64,000 nucleotides of DNA from Aureispira sp. CCB-E (GTDB lineage Bacteria; Bacteroidota; Bacteroidia; Chitinophagales; Saprospiraceae): assembly GCF_031326345.1 (NCBI RefSeq), contig NZ_CP133671.1, positions 1,674,001-1,738,000 of the forward strand, given 5' to 3'. This document shows, piece by piece, positions 60,039 to 64,000 of this stretch. The position numbers were made by a program, and so were the translations under genes. The notes beneath the pieces were generated by a model, which did not search any database, had not been told where the DNA came from, and saw only the letters and a list, made by a program, of their open reading frames with translations. Numbering within the stretch: position 1 is the first letter of the stretch; each line of letters opens with the position of its first letter.

Positions 60039-60892
60039 ACTCGAAAAGAGTTTCTTATTTGTTTTTCTCCATAAAGAGAAGGTAATCTATATCTTAAATA
60101 TATAGAAAAAATGTTTGGCATGCTAGCGTGGGGAATTTTGCATTATTACATCTTTTAGCGCCCAAAACCGGGGTATTGAAAGTACAAAAAAATAACTAGC
60201 AATTCAAAATTAAATGTATAATTTTCAACTTAATAAAACTCAAAAAAATAGCTTCATAGACACACTCATAAACTGATTTAAGACCTTTAAGGAATAGGAC
60301 AGGCTTCAAAGATACCAACAATTCTATGGAATAAGGACAGTTTCTAAACCAGGTAATAAAGGACTATCATAGTGTAGCCAAAGCATCACTACAGCTTTTT
60401 TTGAGTTCAAAAAATCACTGATTTGCTATCAAAAATTATTCCTAAGTGGATAAGTGTCTAATCTAAATAAATAATAAGTTATTGATGATTTAATTTTGCC
60501 CTCAATTTCTTTGAGTAATCGCGTTATATAGGCTATAATTAAGTTGTTCCAGTTGGATGTATAGTCACGTTATTTTTGTTTATACTATTCCTTTTTGGTA
60601 CCACATGGGTTCCATTCCATTTTATGGCAAGGATTAACATCTCAAAAGTTAAAAAAAATAGTACCTAATAGATAAAAGCAGGGCAATACTCGGTATTCGA
60701 CATATATTCAAAAATAAAAAGTATAAGCTTAAGTTGTTATTTTATACATAGCTTATAGTTTTATTATAATCATTTTATTATTTTTATAATGAAAATTAGC
60801 GTTCTTTAGACTTAAAGAGAGTGAGTTATGTCTTTTTTATAAGCCCTAGAATGGGTTGAAGGATACGAAACAATTAAAAAATAAGAAATATA
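60039..60892. other. Intergenic region, nothing recognised
   Basis: 854 AT-rich bases between recQ (minus) and the monooxygenase (plus). I find no gene-like frame, RNA gene or member of the dispersed repeat family. Confidence 0.4.
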
Positions 60893-61189
60893 ATGATTAT
60901 TAGATTTGTAAAAATGACTTTTCAAGAACAATATGTAGAAGGTTTTTTAAAAGCTGTTGACGAACGAAAAGAACGGATTCGAAATTTTGAAGGCTGTACC
61001 TATCTTCAAATTGTTCAAGATATTCACCAGCCCAATGTTATTTTTTCTCATAGTTATTGGGATAGTGAGGAAGATTTGAATAATTACCGACACTCTGATT
61101 TTTTTGGTGAAATATGGAAAGAAACAAAACCAAAATTTGCTGCAAAAGCAGAAGCTTGGAGCGTACAGAATGTTTACGAATTGCCTTAA
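60893..61189 (+). CDS. ABM-domain monooxygenase-like protein
   Basis: 98 residues with the antibiotic-biosynthesis-monooxygenase plan: beta strand 'MIIRFVKMTF', helix with 'FLKAVDERKERIRNFEGC', 'SHSYWDSEEDLNNYRHSDFF' and a final strand. Members are small dimeric cofactor-free oxygenases or haem-degrading enzymes (HmoA/IsdG-like). It starts at ATG and ends before a strong terminator. No partner gene hints at the substrate. Confidence 0.8.
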   Translation: MIIRFVKMTFQEQYVEGFLKAVDERKERIRNFEGCTYLQIVQDIHQPNVIFSHSYWDSEEDLNNYRHSDFFGEIWKETKPKFAAKAEAWSVQNVYELP

Positions 61190-61208
61190 AGTTTATGGCA
61201 TTAGTTTG

Positions 61209-61317
61209 AACCTTATTTTATATGAAAATAGTACCACATTGGTTGTTCGTAAGATGTTTTTGAAATTATAGCTTTTTTAAGCTTTAATAACCAATGTAGT
61301 ATAAGGTGCTTTTTTTG
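61209..61317 (+). terminator. Long terminator hairpin
   Basis: ACCACATTGGTT (61233-61244) pairs with AACCAATGTAGT (61289-61300), one mismatch. An outer pair ACCTTAT/ATAAGGT extends the stem, and a run of seven T follows the closing GC. It ends the monooxygenase gene. The remaining sequence up to 61587 shows nothing else. Confidence 0.6.
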
Positions 61318-61587
61318 TGTTTTTACCAGCCAAGCTTTTTGCCAATTGAGCTTGTTGAGTAGCCCTGTCTAAGTCACACAAAAGCCAAAGGACAGGTCTA
61401 CTTAGTAGTAATGTAGCTAAATATCACTTGAACAGAACAACTTTTTTTTTGTTTAACAGACATCAACCCTTTCTGTTGATTTGTTCTGAAAAAGCATTTT
61501 GGGAATGTTCCTTATTCTTATTAAAAGTAGCTCTTAAGCAACGACACTTATAGACCAACAAATTAACACAAATTAAAACTAAATGTT

Positions 61588-64000
61588 ATGAAGCAAATTT
61601 TATTTACACTATTACTACTTTGTAGTTTTTGGAACTATGGAAGTGGACAGATTCAGTATACAGGGTGCACTGGGGCTTTAGCAGGTCCTTACCCTTTTAC
61701 CTTAAATCAAACAGGAACGACTAATGATGGAGGAACAATAAGAAATACTTATAATAATCCATTTCCTAATTCTCTTTGCGGCATGTCTTGTGCCTACAGA
61801 GTAATTTGGAATGTGACACTTAATCAGTGGGAAATCAGATATGACAATGATGGTTCTGGCACTTTCCCAAATCTTTTATACTTCAATACGACAGCCTCTT
61901 TTCCTGATCCACCAGATTTAACCTTGGGGACTTGGGTTGATAATTTAGGTATATGTGGAGGTAATGGAAATACATCAATAACAACATTCTCAGGAAATGT
62001 TCAAAGCACAGTTTCTTCGGGGGCACCAGAAATAGATGTCTTAGGAAATGGTTTATCTATTGTAGATGGTGACGTGACACCTAGTGCTGGCGACGATACG
62101 GACTTTGGAAACGTTACTGTCGGAGGAAATACAGCGCGAACATTCACTATTTCAAACACAGGTGGTACTGCAGCCTTGGATGTAAGTAGTATTAATTTGA
62201 GCGGAGCAAATGCAGGCGATTTTGCAGTGAGCGGTATTACATTGCCAGCCAATATAGCTGCTGGAGCGACTACAACATTTACACTAACATTTACGCCTGG
62301 AGCAGCTGGCGTTCGGAATGCAACGGTAACGATTAATAACAATGATGCCGATGAAGGAACGTATGCATACGCTGTTCAAGGTACTGGCGTTGCAAACCCA
62401 GAGATAGATATATTAGGAAATGGTTTGTCTATTGTCAATGGAGATATTACACCTAGTGTTGGTGACGATACCGATTTTGGGAGCGTTAATGCTGGTGCAA
62501 ATACAGTAAGAACATTTACCATTTCTAATGTAGCAGGAACAGGGGTATTGAATGTGTCTAGTATTGTGGTAAGTGGAGCGGATGCAGGGGACTTTGTAAT
62601 TGGTGGAATTACATTGCCTGCTAGTGTGGCAGCAGGGGCTACAGCTACTTTTACAGCAACATTTACGCCATCAGCAGGTGGGGTGCGAAATGCAACAGTT
62701 ACTGTCAATAATGATGATGCAGACGAAGGAACATATAGTTTTGCAATACGTGGAACGGGCATATTACCATCCGTTGCAATTACAGAATGGATCGCCGACC
62801 CTTTGGCCAATGATTTGACAGATGAGTGGGTAGAGCTGCATAACTTTGGAGCTACTCCAATTGATATTCAGAATTGGGAAATTGAAGATGAAGGCGTAGA
62901 CGATGATGTTATTACAACGACTAGTTTTATTATTCCCGCAGGAGGTTATGTTATTCTAGCTAGAAATAAAGCAATTTTTGAAGCACAGTGGTTGAATGGT
63001 TGCCCTTCTGCGAATGTAATTGAGGTAGCCGGTTTGACTTTAGGAAATGGTGCGGATGAAATTATTATAAAAGACAATAACGATATTGTTATTTGGTCTG
63101 TTGCTTATCAAAATGATGATGTAACGGGAATTGCAGCACATTATACCGAAGCACCAACTTTTACGAATAGAATCTGGGGATCTGCTGCTAGTCCAGGAGT
63201 AGATCGAACAGGAAATGATCCTGCAACGGGAACATTAGGCTATGAAAATAATAACGCAACAGCCGACCCCAACGTAATGACTTCGACAACAGGAGATATG
63301 GGAAGTCCTTTTAATGGTACGTATACACCACCTACAAAAGATCTTGTTCGTGGCGATGTACTAGATTTTGATGGTACCGATGATTTGGTGAGCGTTGCTG
63401 ATAATGCTTCTCTGGACATAACAGGAGATGTTACGTTTGAAGCATGGGTATTGATAAAAGGAAATGCAGCTACTGGATTCCATACTATTTTGGATAAAAC
63501 AGAAATAGCTGACAATGCCAACTACAGACCCTACATCAACAGTCCTGCTAACACAATGGGTTTTTATAATGGAACAACTGCCGTTAATGCTTCTGCGGCT
63601 ATTACTGCCAATGAATGGACGCATGTTTGTTGGGCTTATGACAATGGAACAGGGTTAATGACTTTTTATATGAATGGTGCTTCTGTTTTTACAGCAGCCA
63701 CTAGTATGGGGGCAACCAATGATGGAATTTTGAGAATAGGTACAGATATTTTAGGACGATTTAGCAATGTCTTATTGGATGAAGTTCGCATATGGAATAC
63801 TACCCGTACGGCAACAGAAGTTCGTGAAAATATGCACCTAACTTTAGAAGATTGTCCAACGGGCTTGGTGGCTTATTATCAAATGAATGATGGAACAGGT
63901 TCAAGTGCTTTGACAGATCATTCTGGAAACTCTAATACTGGTACATTAACAAACATGGACCCTGCGACAGATTGGGTCAATTCAGGAGTTAATATAGGGA
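61588..64000 (+). CDS. Large secreted multidomain protein, 3' end outside the window
   Basis: The frame is open from the ATG at 61588 to the window end, over 800 codons without a stop. A signal peptide (about residues 1-20, ...WNYGSG) comes first, then a Cys-containing domain (to about 140). Two tandem HYDIN/ASPM-like beta domains follow (see the repeat entry). Next is a lamin-tail domain (about 393-530, 'ITEWIADPLAND..DEWVELHN'), then a LamG/concanavalin-like domain (about 590-800, 'LDFDGTDDLVSVAD..VTFEAWV'). This is a typical Bacteroidota cell-surface plan and predicts a T9SS C-terminal domain beyond the window. The role may be adhesion or glycan binding. Confidence 0.85.
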   Translation, partial: MKQILFTLLLLCSFWNYGSGQIQYTGCTGALAGPYPFTLNQTGTTNDGGTIRNTYNNPFPNSLCGMSCAYRVIWNVTLNQWEIRYDNDGSGTFPNLLYFNTTASFPDPPDLTLGTWVDNLGICGGNGNTSITTFSGNVQSTVSSGAPEIDVLGNGLSIVDGDVTPSAGDDTDFGNVTVGGNTARTFTISNTGGTAALDVSSINLSGANAGDFAVSGITLPANIAAGATTTFTLTFTPGAAGVRNATVTINNNDADEGTYAYAVQGTGVANPEIDILGNGLSIVNGDITPSVGDDTDFGSVNAGANTVRTFTISNVAGTGVLNVSSIVVSGADAGDFVIGGITLPASVAAGATATFTATFTPSAGGVRNATVTVNNDDADEGTYSFAIRGTGILPSVAITEWIADPLANDLTDEWVELHNFGATPIDIQNWEIEDEGVDDDVITTTSFIIPAGGYVILARNKAIFEAQWLNGCPSANVIEVAGLTLGNGADEIIIKDNNDIVIWSVAYQNDDVTGIAAHYTEAPTFTNRIWGSAASPGVDRTGNDPATGTLGYENNNATADPNVMTSTTGDMGSPFNGTYTPPTKDLVRGDVLDFDGTDDLVSVADNASLDITGDVTFEAWVLIKGNAATGFHTILDKTEIADNANYRPYINSPANTMGFYNGTTAVNASAAITANEWTHVCWAYDNGTGLMTFYMNGASVFTAATSMGATNDGILRIGTDILGRFSNVLLDEVRIWNTTRTATEVRENMHLTLEDCPTGLVAYYQMNDGTGSSALTDHSGNSNTGTLTNMDPATDWVNSGVNIG
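62026..62769 (+). repeat. Two tandem 124-codon HYDIN-like modules
   Basis: The unit at 62026-62397 recurs at 62398-62769 with high nucleotide identity; both open with CCAGA(A/G)ATAGAT and contain GGAAATGGTTT(A/G)TCTATTGT. Each encodes a choice-of-anchor-D/HYDIN-type beta sandwich ('DTDFG.V...TFTISN...G.L.VSS', ending '(V/I)(Q/R)GTG'). The period of 372 bp keeps the frame. Confidence 0.85.

Noticed and set aside
62001-62810. Two long minus-strand frames (113 and 144 codons) opposite the HYDIN-like modules
   Set aside because: They are mirror frames of a repetitive Val/Ala/Thr-rich coding strand. The plus-strand frame has signal peptide and clear domains.

Overview
The window is AT-rich bacterial chromosome from a Bacteroidota member. 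The evidence is a very large secreted protein with a type IX secretion (T9SS) C-terminal sorting domain, the Bacteroidota-restricted families DUF2851 and YfhO, and two tRNA promoters with the Bacteroidota -33/-7 pattern (TTTG, 20 bases, TAnnTTTG). The many large secreted proteins, the eCIS-type DUF4157 protein and the style of the intergenic repeats suggest a marine Saprospiria-like organism such as Aureispira. The genus is an inference.

Layout. (1) 9-3793, minus: four uncharacterised genes, two small membrane proteins downstream of two larger proteins, arranged like a toxin/immunity operon. (2) 4129-8104: a DUF4258 lipoprotein with an MscS channel, an M42 aminopeptidase and a serine esterase. 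(3) 8587-24670: a surface-glycan region with a YfhO-type membrane protein, FkbM and PhyH tailoring enzymes, gmd, and a tight nonulosonic (sialic-acid-like) acid operon. That operon runs from a NeuB-family synthase through GNAT, TIM-barrel, a CBS-DegT aminotransferase fusion, CMP-sugar synthetase, Gfo/Idh oxidoreductase and SDR to a glycosyltransferase. A family of structured dispersed repeats lies in its gaps. (4) 24764-27807: DUF2851 and two tandem initiator tRNA genes. (5) 28276-36864: a DUF4157 protein with a C-terminal kinase-like domain, a possibly related partner, two paralogues (one frameshifted), a PP2C phosphatase and a secreted LRR protein. (6) 36949-41893: an apparent integrated element at the 3' end of mnmE. 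(7) 41874-47666: mnmE, galE, two tiny lipoproteins missed by length cut-offs, and a GT28-like glycosyltransferase. (8) 47950-64000: the giant T9SS protein, PrsW, GH1 beta-glucosidase with an AraC regulator, a transglutaminase-like protein, recQ, a small monooxygenase, and the 5' part of a large multidomain secreted protein that runs off the window.

The strongest discovery is the mnmE element. The last 20 bp of mnmE, stop codon included, are repeated exactly 4.9 kb away at 36949-36968. The repeat holds 5-bp inverted arms around a 7-bp spacer, the usual layout of a tyrosine-recombinase core site. Between the copies lie a Fic protein, an AAA ATPase with a DUF4276 (TOPRIM-like) partner, a DUF5681-like small protein and a zinc-ribbon-like protein, but no integrase. 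Three near-identical direct repeats of 23 bp or slightly more punctuate this element and separate its modules. It looks like a small, integrase-less, modular defence-type island at the site that SGI1-type islands use. The second system of interest is the DUF4157/kinase-like protein followed by possible immunity genes and a PP2C phosphatase.
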